Of a stretch of DNA of 64,000 nucleotides, positions 1-9,353 are shown in pieces. This stretch comes from SZUA-368 sp028533045 (GTDB taxonomy: Bacteria > Spirochaetota > Spirochaetia > DSM-2461). The notes under the pieces were generated by a model. The model saw nothing but the letters and a program-made list of their open reading frames with translations, was not told where the DNA came from and did no database searches. How positions within the stretch are numbered: the stretch's first letter is position 1; every line of letters begins with the position of its first letter. The stretch lies in assembly GCA_050031985.1 (NCBI GenBank), contig JBNAIG010000043.1, forward strand, positions 42,455 to 106,454. Reading direction: 5' to 3'. Position numbers and translations under genes: made by a program.

Positions 1-188
1 GTCCAACGGTCATGAAACTCCTCACCCAAAAAGCGATCCAGGTCGTTAATGGCCGTTTGAAGATCCCTGTCTATCCCCTGCTGCACCGTACTTCTCAGTT
101 GAAAAAAAAGAAAAAATATCACCGGAATAATGATAAGTAGGTAAACGAGAATTATAGTGCTGTTCTTTCTCTTCCTGAGTTCAGTCAT
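1..188 (-). CDS. N-terminus of a membrane-anchored sensor-like protein (truncated by window edge)
   Basis: About 62 residues are visible before the window ends. The protein starts at ATG 188, has a basic N-terminus (MTELRKRKNS), one hydrophobic segment at about residues 11-29, then a polar, helical-looking stretch. This resembles the first transmembrane helix and start of the periplasmic domain of a chemoreceptor or sensor kinase, but the signalling part is outside the window, so the class is not determined. Its ATG overlaps the stop codon of the upstream 5'-nucleotidase gene as ATGA, so the two are probably translationally coupled. Confidence 0.6.
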   Translation of the reverse strand, partial: MTELRKRKNSTIILVYLLIIIPVIFFLFFQLRSTVQQGIDRDLQTAINDLDRFLGEEFHDRW

Positions 189-1552
189 AGATCCATCTCG
201 TGGGGCATAAGCCGCCGGGGCGGCCTAAAGTAGGTTTTGGGAGAATAATCATACAAATCGGCCACCCGGGTCATGTAAATACAGGCATAACGTTCCATCT
301 GAGCGGCAAAGCGGCTTTCGTCACTGCCCGCCCGGAGGACTTCTCCCCAATAGGGATTGAAGTGAGATTTATTCTGATTCAGAAGGTCGGAGATTCTCTG
401 ATTCAGCTTGTCCGTCTCGGCAAAAAGCTCATCGAGCTTCTTTTTATCGGTCTTTTCCCCCTCATGGTAAAGAAGGTCTATCCGGTTGATTTCCCGTTCC
501 AGCTCTTTTTTACGCCCCATAAGAAGATCAATCTCTTTCTGAATTTCCGCCGTCTCTCCAAGGCTCTTCATCTCCTCTTCCAGATCTTCAAGAACCAGGG
601 CGGTCCGCCATCCGCAGGTCTTTTTTATGGATACCACATCGCCATAAATATGATCCCCCAAATAGAGAACCTCTCGGCCTTCGACTCCCAATTCCTCCTG
701 AAGCTGCCCGAACCAGCCCCCCTGATAAATCTCTCCCTCCTCCAGAGGACCTTCATGATTCACCATGGTTCCCTGCCCGTCGGTTATACGCAGAAAACGG
801 GCTCTTCTCTTGAAAAAAGCCGGTTTATCGGCCAGGGTGATAACGCGAAAGAAAAGATCTTCCCACCGGTCATGCTCCGCCAAATAGGGACTAAGGGCAT
901 AATCGAGCAGTTTTTTTGTATAGTTGTAATCGGAATTGGTGATAATCATGAGCTTTTTGCCGTAGCTCTTGTACCGTTCCAGCATGAGGGCCGTTTGGGG
1001 ATCGGATATAACGTATTTTTCAAAATCGGACGTAACAATGGACTTGAGCGAACCGTTCTTGTGCACATCATCCACAGCACTTTTAATATCCTCCGCCAAA
1101 CGGGGATAGTCGGGGAGCTTGAGCCCCTCCTTTTTGAGCTGAATCAACTGACCGAACATAACCCCCTGTGAGATGGCAAAAGCCGTATCGAGGCTGGTAA
1201 AACGAGGATCGCTTATGTCCACCGCCAGGTTACCGTAGAGCTCCGACTGTTCCCTGTAGCCAATCTGCTCCAGACCGTTATAGGAAATCTTAACCTTTCC
1301 AAAGCGATTCAGCTTAAGAAGGTTCCCGTTTATCTTGTCGATAACAAGACCGCCCATGGAACGGCGGTAGTCAAATTCCAGAGAAGTGACCTCCCCGGGA
1401 TAGCCATAGTGGCGGGCCAACTGCTTCAAAGCTAAGGAATGGGTAAGCTTCTCAAACTGGTCCGTATGATAGCGTACAAGAGTATAGTCCATATCAAAGC
1501 CTATAACTTTGATTTTTTTCATGTTGAGAAGGCGGTTAACAAAAAGAGCCAT
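185..1552 (-). CDS. HAD-family 5'-nucleotidase (cytosolic purine 5'-nucleotidase-like)
   Basis: 455 residues. The HAD motif I with the catalytic aspartates is DMDYTL at residues 20-25; motif II is in LMIITNSDY near residue 200, and the acidic motif IV is in YLGDHIYGD near residue 300. Length and motif spacing fit the PF05761 family (IMP/GMP-type 5'-nucleotidases), which hydrolyse nucleoside monophosphates with Mg2+. A coiled-coil-like insert lies at about residues 325-395. The start at 1552 lies only 6 bases after the stop of the preceding small gene and has GGAG about 12 nt upstream; a second Met at residue 11 (ATG at 1522) is an alternative. It is a soluble cytoplasmic enzyme; the exact substrate cannot be read from the sequence. 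Confidence 0.8.
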   Translation of the reverse strand: MALFVNRLLNMKKIKVIGFDMDYTLVRYHTDQFEKLTHSLALKQLARHYGYPGEVTSLEFDYRRSMGGLVIDKINGNLLKLNRFGKVKISYNGLEQIGYREQSELYGNLAVDISDPRFTSLDTAFAISQGVMFGQLIQLKKEGLKLPDYPRLAEDIKSAVDDVHKNGSLKSIVTSDFEKYVISDPQTALMLERYKSYGKKLMIITNSDYNYTKKLLDYALSPYLAEHDRWEDLFFRVITLADKPAFFKRRARFLRITDGQGTMVNHEGPLEEGEIYQGGWFGQLQEELGVEGREVLYLGDHIYGDVVSIKKTCGWRTALVLEDLEEEMKSLGETAEIQKEIDLLMGRKKELEREINRIDLLYHEGEKTDKKKLDELFAETDKLNQRISDLLNQNKSHFNPYWGEVLRAGSDESRFAAQMERYACIYMTRVADLYDYSPKTYFRPPRRLMPHEMDL

Positions 1553-1558
1553 AGACGA

Positions 1559-1750
1559 TTATTGCTCCAGATATCGGATAATCACATCCAGGTCAATGAA
1601 TCCCAGATCTACGGCTATTTCACCAAAGAGCCGCTCGTCCCCGTCCACTTGTTTCTGCAAGACGGTTTTAACCTGGTCAGGAGTCATTTCTCCCATTTTT
1701 ACGAGACCTTCACCGATTTTTCCGCCGATTATGTCCTCTATATTTTCCAT
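1559..1750 (-). CDS. Small GspE-N-terminal-like domain protein
   Basis: 63 residues. The pattern GEGLVKMGEMTPDQ, an amphipathic helix (VKTVLQKQ) and FGEIAVDLGFID resembles the helical N-terminal domain of type II secretion/type IV pilus ATPases (the MshEN/GspE-N type that can bind c-di-GMP), but no ATPase domain follows. It sits between a hybrid histidine kinase and the 5'-nucleotidase in one direction, with 6 bases to the nucleotidase start. A TATAGT box lies close upstream of the ATG. A stand-alone adaptor or c-di-GMP-binding role is only inferred from the fold similarity. Confidence 0.6.
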   Translation of the reverse strand: MENIEDIIGGKIGEGLVKMGEMTPDQVKTVLQKQVDGDERLFGEIAVDLGFIDLDVIIRYLEQ

Positions 1751-1791
1751 ACTATAACTATAACATAGGGAAGACTATTTTTCACAGTCTT

Positions 1792-3396
1792 TTATTCATT
1801 TATAATTTTATAAACCCGGTGACTCAGCTCGTAACTCAGATAGGGTTTGCTAATGAATCCCTTAAGACCTTTCTTCTTCATTTCCTCGATAACATCCCCT
1901 CCGGTCAAACCGGTTGAAAGGAGAACCTTAACGGAAGGATCAATCTGAATAAGCTCTTCAAAACACTCCTGTCCATCCATAATTGGCATAACCATATCAA
2001 GAATAACGGCATCGAAGTTGCTTCCATAGGCCCTAAAAAGATTGACCGCGTCCCGGCCGTTTTCTACAAGGGTTACCGTATATCCCAACTCTTCCAGGAT
2101 ATTCTTAGCGGTCATGCGCATCACGAATTCATCGTCAACCACCATAACCATTCCCTTTCCGTGTATTAGATCGGAACTGCCCATACCGGCGCTTTCCTGC
2201 CCCTCTTCCAAAGGAAGAACCACACTAAACTTTGACCCTCGGGCCACGGTGCTTTCCACATCAATACAACCGCCGTGCTGCTTAACTATTCCGTAAACAG
2301 CGGCCAGCCCCAACCCGGAACTCTTCATTTTGTCCTTGGTGGTAAAAAAGGGCTCGAAAATCTTTTTGATAAGATGAGGCGGAATACCACAACCGGTATC
2401 GCTAAAATCCATGCGCAGATATTCTCCGGGCTTGAGAGAGTGGGGACACTTATGACAAAAGTCCTCATCCGCAGAAAAACGAGAGGTTTCGATAACAAAT
2501 CGTCCTCCCGCAGGCATGGAATGAAAGGCATTCGTCCCTATATTCATTATGATATTCTGAAGCTGAGACTGATTCCCCCCCACAATGGAGTCGGGCGAAT
2601 TCAGTTCAAGGACGATCTCCACCCGGGGGTCGGCTGTGCCCTTAAGAATCTTTACCCCTTCCTCGATAATTCGGTGCATATCCAGGAAAGTAGAAGAGGA
2701 GCGCTGCTTTGTAGCAAAGGAAACCAGTTCCTGAGTCAGTTCCGCCGCTCTACCGGTGGCATTAATGATAATATCGCTGTATTCCAGCGCTTTGTCATCC
2801 CCGGTGACCCGTTTTTTCAAAAGCTCTGCGGCGCCGAGAATCCCTCCCAGCATATTGTTAAAGTCATGGGCGATACCCCCGGCCAGCTGGCCCACCACAT
2901 CCATTTTCTGGACCTGGCCCATCTGCTCATGATGTAAATGTAGCTCCGTGTTGTCCTTGAGGACAATAACCATGCCGGTGACCTCATCACCTGAATAACT
3001 ATTGGGAGCGGCGGAATACTCCACATGGTACTCCCGGCCCTCCCGGTTTACAAGAAGGGTATCTTCATTGGAGGAAACGACGAGACCGTTCTCTTTCACT
3101 TCCGCAAAAGGATCGTTTAAAGCTTCACGTGAAGGCAGAGTATAAAAGGTGAACAACTGGGAAAGGGATTTTCCGATTTCTTCCCCTTCGTGAACTTCAG
3201 TCAAAACCCGGGCTATCTCATTCATCCCCGTAACCAGGCCGTCCCCGTCACCATATACGACGGCGTAACCTATAAGACTTATGGTTTTACGGAGATTGTC
3301 TTCCCTAACCTCAAGATCCCTCCGGGCATTTTCCAATTCTTCCAAAATCTTCTCCGGGGGATTCTTCTTATCTAAGTTATCGCTTGCCTTATCCAT
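1792..3396 (-). CDS. Soluble hybrid histidine kinase (PAS-HisKA-HATPase-receiver)
   Basis: 534 residues with no membrane segment. Order: coiled coil at about 15-37, PAS domain about 38-155, dimerisation/phosphoacceptor helix with GGIAHDFNN (His177), HATPase_c with the N box NIGTNAFHSMP and the G2 box SGLGLAAVYG, then a C-terminal receiver (VMVVDDEF, phospho-Asp in VILDMVMP near residue 470). The HDFNN-type H box and attached receiver match the hybrid kinase at 4985-8386. The signal is presumably cytoplasmic and sensed by the PAS domain. AGAAGG precedes the ATG at a suitable distance. No output domain is present, so the phosphoryl group probably passes to a partner not identifiable here. Confidence 0.88.
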   Translation of the reverse strand: MDKASDNLDKKNPPEKILEELENARRDLEVREDNLRKTISLIGYAVVYGDGDGLVTGMNEIARVLTEVHEGEEIGKSLSQLFTFYTLPSREALNDPFAEVKENGLVVSSNEDTLLVNREGREYHVEYSAAPNSYSGDEVTGMVIVLKDNTELHLHHEQMGQVQKMDVVGQLAGGIAHDFNNMLGGILGAAELLKKRVTGDDKALEYSDIIINATGRAAELTQELVSFATKQRSSSTFLDMHRIIEEGVKILKGTADPRVEIVLELNSPDSIVGGNQSQLQNIIMNIGTNAFHSMPAGGRFVIETSRFSADEDFCHKCPHSLKPGEYLRMDFSDTGCGIPPHLIKKIFEPFFTTKDKMKSSGLGLAAVYGIVKQHGGCIDVESTVARGSKFSVVLPLEEGQESAGMGSSDLIHGKGMVMVVDDEFVMRMTAKNILEELGYTVTLVENGRDAVNLFRAYGSNFDAVILDMVMPIMDGQECFEELIQIDPSVKVLLSTGLTGGDVIEEMKKKGLKGFISKPYLSYELSHRVYKIINE

Positions 3397-3472
3397 TAAT
3401 ACCTTCTGATGAGATGAAATACTTAATAATTGTAAAACATGGAAAGGAGTAATTCAAAGGGAAAAAGAATTT

Positions 3473-4852
3473 TTACAGAAAGGAAACCCGGTTCTTCCCC
3501 TTTTGCTTCGACTTATACATGGCCCCGTCAGCCCGTCCGATCAATTCGTCAATATGTTTGTAATCGGATGGCTGAAACTGGGTACAGCCCAGACTGACCG
3601 TCACGGAATATGACATACTCGGAAGAGCCGATTCCTTCTCGATTACAGCTCTAATTCTCTCGGCCACATCCACGGCTCCGTTCCTTCCTTCGTAGGGAAG
3701 AAGAATAATAAACTCCTCTCCTCCCACTCGGCAGAGAAGATCGGACTTCCTAAGAAGGTCCAGGGTCAATTGGGTTATCTTCTTAAGAACCTCATCTCCT
3801 GTCAGGTGGCCATAACTGTCATTAATCAGCTTAAAATCATCAATATCAAACATGATGAGAGACAGTTCATGGCTGTGCCTTAAAGAAGACTCACACAATT
3901 TTTCCAGTTCGCTATACATCCAGCGGCGGGAAAAGCAGCCCGTTAAGGGATCGGTGATAGCCAGTTTACGGGTTTCTTCATATAGCTGGGAATTATAGAG
4001 AGCTAAAGAGACCTGCCCGGAAAAAGCCCTGGCCAGACGAATATCATCATTCGTAAAAGGCCGGTTTCTAAGTCGGTCAAAGGAAATCATCCCCAACAGA
4101 CGGTCTCCGCAGACAAGGGGAACCCCCATCCAGCATTTAATCCGACTGTAGGCAAAAACCCCAAAGTCCGAATAGGCGTCGATATCCTCTTTATTCAAAA
4201 CCAGGAGTTCCTTCTCTTCCATAATGCGCGCATTGGGAGTAAAACCGGTCAAAGGAAAACTTGTACCTATAATATCCCCCTCCTCGGGGAAGCCGATACC
4301 GCCCACAATATTCATAACAGGTGCTCCGTCCCGGCTTTCCAGGAGCTGCACCGATGAACTGTCAAAGGAGATAACCCGGCCCGCCTGTTCCAGTATAGCC
4401 GAAATAGTGTGGGGCAGATCCAACCGGGCCATAATAGCTTTATTGGCTGAAATAAGCGTCTCCGCCTCTTTAAGCGCCTTCTCTGCCCGGGCCTTAGCCT
4501 CCATCTCCTCGCTAATATCCTGATCAAAGCCGACATACTGGAGAACATTTCCCTGATCGTCACGTTTTACGGCAAGACAGGAGGAGAGAATCCACCTCCA
4601 GTTTCCTTTCTTGTCAATTATCCGGAAGACACATTGGAATCCCCGGTCTTCCCTGTTAAAACTGGCGATTGTTTCTTCTACAGTGGAGCGGTCTTCGGGA
4701 TGAACAAAGGAAAGAAAACCATAACGGACCATCTCTTCTTCCGTATACCCCCAACTCTCCCAAAAGTTATTCGGGTAGGCCCTATTATTCTCCAAATCCT
4801 GAATAAAGAGGCCCAGACTCCTTATCTTTGTAACAATATCTTCATAATTCAT
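3473..4852 (-). CDS. Diguanylate cyclase (PAS-GAF-GGDEF)
   Basis: 459 residues: a PAS domain with PAC tail (about 5-125), a short coiled linker, a GAF domain (about 140-290) and a C-terminal GGDEF domain (about 300-459). The active-site motif is GGEEF, and RKSD five residues upstream forms the c-di-GMP inhibitory I-site, so the enzyme should make c-di-GMP from two GTP under product feedback. No membrane segment: a cytoplasmic sensor. It is divergent from the large kinase at 4985, with about 130 bp between. No clear Shine-Dalgarno is seen before the ATG. Confidence 0.88.
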   Translation of the reverse strand: MNYEDIVTKIRSLGLFIQDLENNRAYPNNFWESWGYTEEEMVRYGFLSFVHPEDRSTVEETIASFNREDRGFQCVFRIIDKKGNWRWILSSCLAVKRDDQGNVLQYVGFDQDISEEMEAKARAEKALKEAETLISANKAIMARLDLPHTISAILEQAGRVISFDSSSVQLLESRDGAPVMNIVGGIGFPEEGDIIGTSFPLTGFTPNARIMEEKELLVLNKEDIDAYSDFGVFAYSRIKCWMGVPLVCGDRLLGMISFDRLRNRPFTNDDIRLARAFSGQVSLALYNSQLYEETRKLAITDPLTGCFSRRWMYSELEKLCESSLRHSHELSLIMFDIDDFKLINDSYGHLTGDEVLKKITQLTLDLLRKSDLLCRVGGEEFIILLPYEGRNGAVDVAERIRAVIEKESALPSMSYSVTVSLGCTQFQPSDYKHIDELIGRADGAMYKSKQKGKNRVSFL

Positions 4853-4947
4853 AACTATTTACCCATAACCATTATGGCACTGTTTTTAAGATTTTGCTCT
4901 TTTTTTTTCCGATTTCCTTCAAAAGGAGGGAATATTATTCCATTTTC

Positions 4948-4977
4948 TTGACGGCAAACAAAGGGATCGACTAACAT
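4948..4977 (+). promoter_or_regulatory. Promoter of the large hybrid kinase, leaderless arrangement
   Basis: TTGACG (4948-4953), an 18-nt spacer and TAACAT (4972-4977). The ATG follows after only 7 nt and no ribosome binding site is present, so transcription should start at or within a base or two of the start codon. Confidence 0.6.
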
Positions 4978-4984
4978 TAACTCT

Positions 4985-7900
4985 ATGAGCCCTTGGAAAA
5001 CAGCCATGACGGCCTTATTTTTTCTTCTCATTTCCGCCACTCTCTCCGCAGACAAAAGAAGTAAGGTTCTACTTCTCAATTCCTACCACAAGGGCTATTT
5101 GTGGAGCGATGAAATCACGCGCGGGGTAGAAGATGCCCTCTCCCATCAGGATATTGAACTCTACGTAGAGTATATGGATACAAAACGGGTCTACGATGAG
5201 ACCTACCTGGACCTGCTTGAATCGCTCTATAAAAACAAATACTCCGGGTTTGACTTTGATGTCATTATAACCTCCGATAACAACGCTATCAACTTTTTTA
5301 AAGAAAGAAGTCCGGAGCTTTTTGGCGAAGTGCCCCATGTTTTCTGCGGCTATAATTTCCTCAAACCGAAAGATATGGAAGAGCTCCCCTTTTCCACGGG
5401 AATCAATGAGGAAGCCGACCTAAAAGGCAACATAGAACTTATTAGGTCCCTTCACAGCGAAACGGAACAGATCCTCATTCTTGTGGATAATACGACTACG
5501 GGAAAACTGGTGCAGGCTGAAGTATTACGCCTTAAGGCTGATTCCGAGCCGGACTATCCCGATATTCGGTTGGTCTATGATGTAAACAAGGAAGAACTGA
5601 TCAACCTGGTTCGAGGACTACCGGAGAAAACGGTGATGCTCCTGACCTTTTTCTTTATTGACCGCGAAGGCAACACCTACTCCGCCGAAGAGCTCACCTC
5701 CCTCATAAGCGAATACTGCAGCGTCCCACTCTACGGAACCTGGAATTTCAGCTTTGGCTACGGGATTATCGGCGGTTCCCTTGTAAGCGGGTATAACCAG
5801 GGCTTACGGGCGGGAAATATGGCCCGTCAAATAACCGATACTATTCCGGTCCGGGCTATTCCTGTAGAATACGGAACCCCGTACCACCTCAAATATGATT
5901 ATCGCCAGCTGCAACTCCACCATATCCCCCTTTCTCAGCTCCCGGCCGGTTCGGAAGTGTTCTACAGGCCCTCTACCTTCTATACCCGCAATATAAGGAT
6001 TATCTGGGCATCCCTTATCATATTCCTCATTCAGGCGCTGGTTATCGCGGTATTAATTTACCTGAACCGGACAAGACGGGTCATCCAGAAAAAACTGATA
6101 TCCCAGGGAAGCTTTCTCAAACTGATTATCAGTCATATTCCCGACGGGATTTACTGGAAAGACAGGGACTTGAGGTTTCTGGGGTGCAACAAGACCTTTT
6201 CCCAATCCAAAGGCCTGGAAGAAGCGGAGATAATCGGTCGAAAAAACAGTGACATTTCCCCGAAAAACCTCTCCCCTTCCGAAAAAGAGGACCGGGAAAT
6301 AATGGAATCCGGCGTCCCCCTCATTGACCGGGAAGAAGTTCGGTGGGACGAGAAGGGCAATAAAAAATACTATCTTCAAAGCCGTATTCCTATTCGGGAC
6401 CAGGACGGCGTCTGCATCGGGATTCTCGGAGTGGAAGAGGATGTGACCAAACAGAAAAACTACCAGAGAAGCATAGAAAAGGGAGAAAAGAAACTCCGTA
6501 CTATCATCAATGCCATTCCCGGCCACATTTTTATCAAAAACCGGGAAGGCCGTTTCCTCATGGCCAATAGTTATACAACCCACTTTAGCGGTTATAAGAA
6601 TGATGATCTTAAAGGACGCCTCCATTCAGACCTGGGAAGACCGTTCAGCCAGACGACTCAGGTTCTCAAAGATGATAAATATGTCCTGGATACGGGAAAA
6701 CCTCTCAGTAACATACAGGAACACCTTTTCTCCGCCGAAGGCCAGGAGTACTGGTTTCAAGCCTCCAAGATTCTCTGCCCCTCAGACCTTTTTGACGAGC
6801 CGGCCGTTTTGGGCATAGCCATGGATATTACGGCCCTGAAAAAGGCCGAGCAGGAACTAATGGACCGGGAAGCGGATCTGCAGATTACCATGAACTCCAT
6901 GGCGGACGGGGTTATTTCCACCGATGCCAAAGGGATGGTGGTTCACATGAATCGGGTAGCGGAAAAACTAACCCAGTGGAAAAGCGTTGAGGCCCTTCAA
7001 AAAAAGGTCACCACCGTACTGCCCCTTTATAAGAAAGAGAGTAAAAAAGTCTCCGTGGACCCGGTAGCCCTTATCCTGGAAGAAGTACGAAAAAGCTTCT
7101 TATCTACCACTCTTTATATGGCCGACAAGCAGGGAAACCTCCTTCCCCTCAACGTCTCCTGCTCTCCCATTAAAAACGAGAAGGGCCGAATTCGGGGAGT
7201 GGTTCTTATTTTCCGGGATATACGGGAAGAACTGGTAATAAGAAAGCGCCTTATTCATTCGGAAAAGATGGATACTCTGGGACAGCTGGCCGGCGGTATA
7301 ACCCACGACTTCAACAACCTCCTCGCCGGGATTCAGGGATCAGCCCACCTTCTCAAACCCCATTTAAAAGAGGGGACGAAAGGAGAGAACTACCTAAACA
7401 TCATTACCGACACGACCCAGAAAGCTGCCGATCTCGCCAAAGAGATTCTTTCCTTTTCAAGAAGTGAAACAAAGGAATCTCTCTCCTTCGATCTGACAAA
7501 AGAGATAGATAATACGGTCAAACTTCTGGAGCGTACTCTAAATAAAAACATCCGAATAGAAAGCAGCCTGAGCCCCGAATACAGTCCCATGACAGGCGAT
7601 CCCTCTCAAGTCCAGGGGGCAATTATGAACCTGGGAATAAACGCCTCCCATGCCATGCCGGAGGGAGGACCAATCAACATAAAGACGGAAAAGGTTTATC
7701 TCGATGAAGAGAGCTGTGAAAAAAGCCCCTTTGAACTGAAACCGGGCCCCTTTCTCAAGATATCGCTTAAAGATCAAGGAACGGGAATACCCGAAGATAT
7801 TCGGGATAAAATCTTCGAACCTTTCTTTACAACAAAAGCAGAAGGAAAGGGCACAGGCCTGGGACTGGCCGGAGTTTTCCGGACCATGCAGGAACACAGC

Positions 7901-8386
7901 GGTTCGGTGGAACTGGAAAGTCAGGTGGGACAGGGAACAACATTTTACCTCTATTTTCCCCTTCAGACAGGAGAACAATCTCTCACAACGGAAGGGGAAG
8001 AGCAGGAAGTAATTGGCACAGGCCATATCCTCGTGGTCGATGACGACCTGGCCATGAGAATTACCGCCCGGGAGATACTGCGCGATTTGGGCTATCGAGT
8101 TGATGTGGCAGAGGACGGGAAAGAGGGCCTTGAGTTCTACCGTAAGAACAACAAGGACCTGGACCTGATTGTACTGGATATGATTATGCCCAATCTCAAC
8201 GGTAAGGAGTGCTTTCTGGCCATGAAAGAGATAAACCCCTCCGTAAAAGCCGTGATGACCTCCGGCTATGTTTCCGATGAAGATCTGAACCTCCTCAAAA
8301 AAGAAGGCCTTGCCGGATTCTGCCGGAAGCCCTACACCATCGCCCAATTGAGCCGAGTGGTGAGTGAAGCTCTAAAAGAGTCCTGA
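4985..8386 (+). CDS. Membrane hybrid histidine kinase with periplasmic ABC-substrate-binding-like sensor, three PAS domains and receiver
   Basis: 1133 residues. An N-terminal signal/anchor (about 7-22) precedes a periplasmic domain (about 25-330) that resembles ABC-type substrate-binding domains of the PF04392 kind, then a transmembrane helix at about 337-360. Three PAS domains follow (about 375-490, 500-625, 640-755), then the phosphoacceptor helix GGITHDFNN with His774, HATPase_c (G2 box GTGLGLAG) and a receiver with phospho-Asp1065. It probably senses a small periplasmic ligand and autophosphorylates. No DNA-binding output is attached. The C-terminal half is similar to the kinase at 1792-3396, which suggests gene duplication. 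The ligand is unknown. Confidence 0.88.
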   Translation: MSPWKTAMTALFFLLISATLSADKRSKVLLLNSYHKGYLWSDEITRGVEDALSHQDIELYVEYMDTKRVYDETYLDLLESLYKNKYSGFDFDVIITSDNNAINFFKERSPELFGEVPHVFCGYNFLKPKDMEELPFSTGINEEADLKGNIELIRSLHSETEQILILVDNTTTGKLVQAEVLRLKADSEPDYPDIRLVYDVNKEELINLVRGLPEKTVMLLTFFFIDREGNTYSAEELTSLISEYCSVPLYGTWNFSFGYGIIGGSLVSGYNQGLRAGNMARQITDTIPVRAIPVEYGTPYHLKYDYRQLQLHHIPLSQLPAGSEVFYRPSTFYTRNIRIIWASLIIFLIQALVIAVLIYLNRTRRVIQKKLISQGSFLKLIISHIPDGIYWKDRDLRFLGCNKTFSQSKGLEEAEIIGRKNSDISPKNLSPSEKEDREIMESGVPLIDREEVRWDEKGNKKYYLQSRIPIRDQDGVCIGILGVEEDVTKQKNYQRSIEKGEKKLRTIINAIPGHIFIKNREGRFLMANSYTTHFSGYKNDDLKGRLHSDLGRPFSQTTQVLKDDKYVLDTGKPLSNIQEHLFSAEGQEYWFQASKILCPSDLFDEPAVLGIAMDITALKKAEQELMDREADLQITMNSMADGVISTDAKGMVVHMNRVAEKLTQWKSVEALQKKVTTVLPLYKKESKKVSVDPVALILEEVRKSFLSTTLYMADKQGNLLPLNVSCSPIKNEKGRIRGVVLIFRDIREELVIRKRLIHSEKMDTLGQLAGGITHDFNNLLAGIQGSAHLLKPHLKEGTKGENYLNIITDTTQKAADLAKEILSFSRSETKESLSFDLTKEIDNTVKLLERTLNKNIRIESSLSPEYSPMTGDPSQVQGAIMNLGINASHAMPEGGPINIKTEKVYLDEESCEKSPFELKPGPFLKISLKDQGTGIPEDIRDKIFEPFFTTKAEGKGTGLGLAGVFRTMQEHSGSVELESQVGQGTTFYLYFPLQTGEQSLTTEGEEQEVIGTGHILVVDDDLAMRITAREILRDLGYRVDVAEDGKEGLEFYRKNNKDLDLIVLDMIMPNLNGKECFLAMKEINPSVKAVMTSGYVSDEDLNLLKKEGLAGFCRKPYTIAQLSRVVSEALKES

Positions 8387-8486
8387 TAAAATCTCCCGAA
8401 AAAGCTACAATGGGGAAGTTTGCTCCTCATACCTACATTTACGTATAAAAAATCTCCTTCTAAGTCGTTTACCCCCCTCTATATCT

Positions 8487-8516
8487 TTGGCATATACTTT
8501 GCATATGCACATATTA
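8487..8516 (+). promoter_or_regulatory. Promoter/operator of the DUF364 gene with TGCATATGCA palindrome
   Basis: TTGGCA (8487-8492) is followed by a possible -10 (CATATT after 17 nt, or TATTAT after 19 nt). The perfect palindrome TGCATATGCA lies at 8500-8509, inside the spacer, where a bound repressor would block RNA polymerase. The 12-mer TGCATATGCACA (8500-8511) is repeated exactly upstream of the NifX/MinD operon at 37026-37037. Confidence 0.55.
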
Positions 8517-8530
8517 TAGGAGCTCCATTT

Positions 8531-9271
8531 ATGAAAAACAAAACTGAATTTTATCAAGAACTATTACACAAATTCACCCAGCTGGCAAAAGAGCACAATC
8601 TTTTGGGAGAAAACATCACCGTATCCGGTAAAACCCTTAGCGACGAAGAAGCCCTGGGAAATCCGGAACGGCGGGACTACCCCCTCCTCACGGGGAAGGA
8701 GTCCCTCATGGAAGCCTGCTTCCACAACGGAAGGGGCCAGGCTTTTACAGACCAGCCCGGTCCTTTCGAAGGCTCCCTTTCCCACATTATTGACCACGCC
8801 CTCGAATCCAATCACTCAAGGGCGGTTTTCATTGCCGCTCTCAATGCGGTAACCTCACATTTGAAACTCAGCGATAAAACGATTCACTGCCGGAACGAAG
8901 AACCGGAAGCCTGTGCGGGCGAATTATCCCGTTGCCTGGAAGAAAAACACGGAAAAGTTAAAATTGCCCTGGTGGGCTACCAGCCTGCCATGCTGGAAAA
9001 ACTCAAAGACAGCTTTCCCATTCGCGTTCTGGACCTGGATGCCGATAAAATCGGAACCATCCGCTACGGAATAGAGGTAGAACATGGCATAGAAAAACGG
9101 GAAGAAGTTCTCCAATGGAGCGATATAATCCTCTGTACCGGAAGCACGATAGCCAACGGAACCCTCCCGGACTACTTGGGAGAAAAACCGGTTTACTTCT
9201 TTGGAACAACCATAGCCGGAACGGCTGAGCTCATGGGTCTTAACAGACTCTGTTTCAAAGCCGCCTCCTAG
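8531..9271 (+). CDS. DUF4213/DUF364 protein (putative heavy-metal chelation family)
   Basis: 246 residues. The N-terminal part has the GQAFTD motif typical of DUF4213, and the C-terminal part (about 130-246) is the Rossmann-like DUF364 domain, with SDIILCTGSTIANGTL near the end. The family is annotated as a putative heavy-metal or cofactor-binding protein; no reaction is established. I chose ATG 8531 because AGGAG sits 8-9 nt upstream; the open frame extends further upstream only through the promoter region. Its promoter carries the same palindrome as the NifX-like/MinD operon 28 kb away, hinting at a shared metal-related regulon. Confidence 0.75.
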   Translation: MKNKTEFYQELLHKFTQLAKEHNLLGENITVSGKTLSDEEALGNPERRDYPLLTGKESLMEACFHNGRGQAFTDQPGPFEGSLSHIIDHALESNHSRAVFIAALNAVTSHLKLSDKTIHCRNEEPEACAGELSRCLEEKHGKVKIALVGYQPAMLEKLKDSFPIRVLDLDADKIGTIRYGIEVEHGIEKREEVLQWSDIILCTGSTIANGTLPDYLGEKPVYFFGTTIAGTAELMGLNRLCFKAAS

Positions 9272-9290
9272 AGATTTCCCCGAGTCCCGG

Positions 9291-9314
9291 CCCCTGTGAT
9301 ATTTTTCACAGGGG
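9291..9314. promoter_or_regulatory. Rex-type operator upstream of the Rex-like gene (also a hairpin)
   Basis: The inverted repeat CCCCTGTGA-N6-TCACAGGGG contains TGTGA-N6-TCACA, matching the geometry of the known Rex operator TTGTGAA-N4-TTCACAA. It lies 5 bases before the putative -35 of the Rex-like gene, so autoregulation is likely. The same sequence, followed by TTTCTTGTT, could also act as a weak terminator for the DUF364 gene. Confidence 0.6.
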
Positions 9315-9318
9315 TTTC

Positions 9319-9346
9319 TTGTTCTAAATACCTCTTCATGTTAAAT
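9319..9346 (+). promoter_or_regulatory. Promoter of the Rex-like gene, leaderless arrangement
   Basis: TTGTTC (9319-9324), 16 nt, TTAAAT (9341-9346), then 7 nt to the ATG at 9354. No Shine-Dalgarno is present. The -35 match is weak. Confidence 0.45.
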
Positions 9347-9353
9347 TAGCCCC

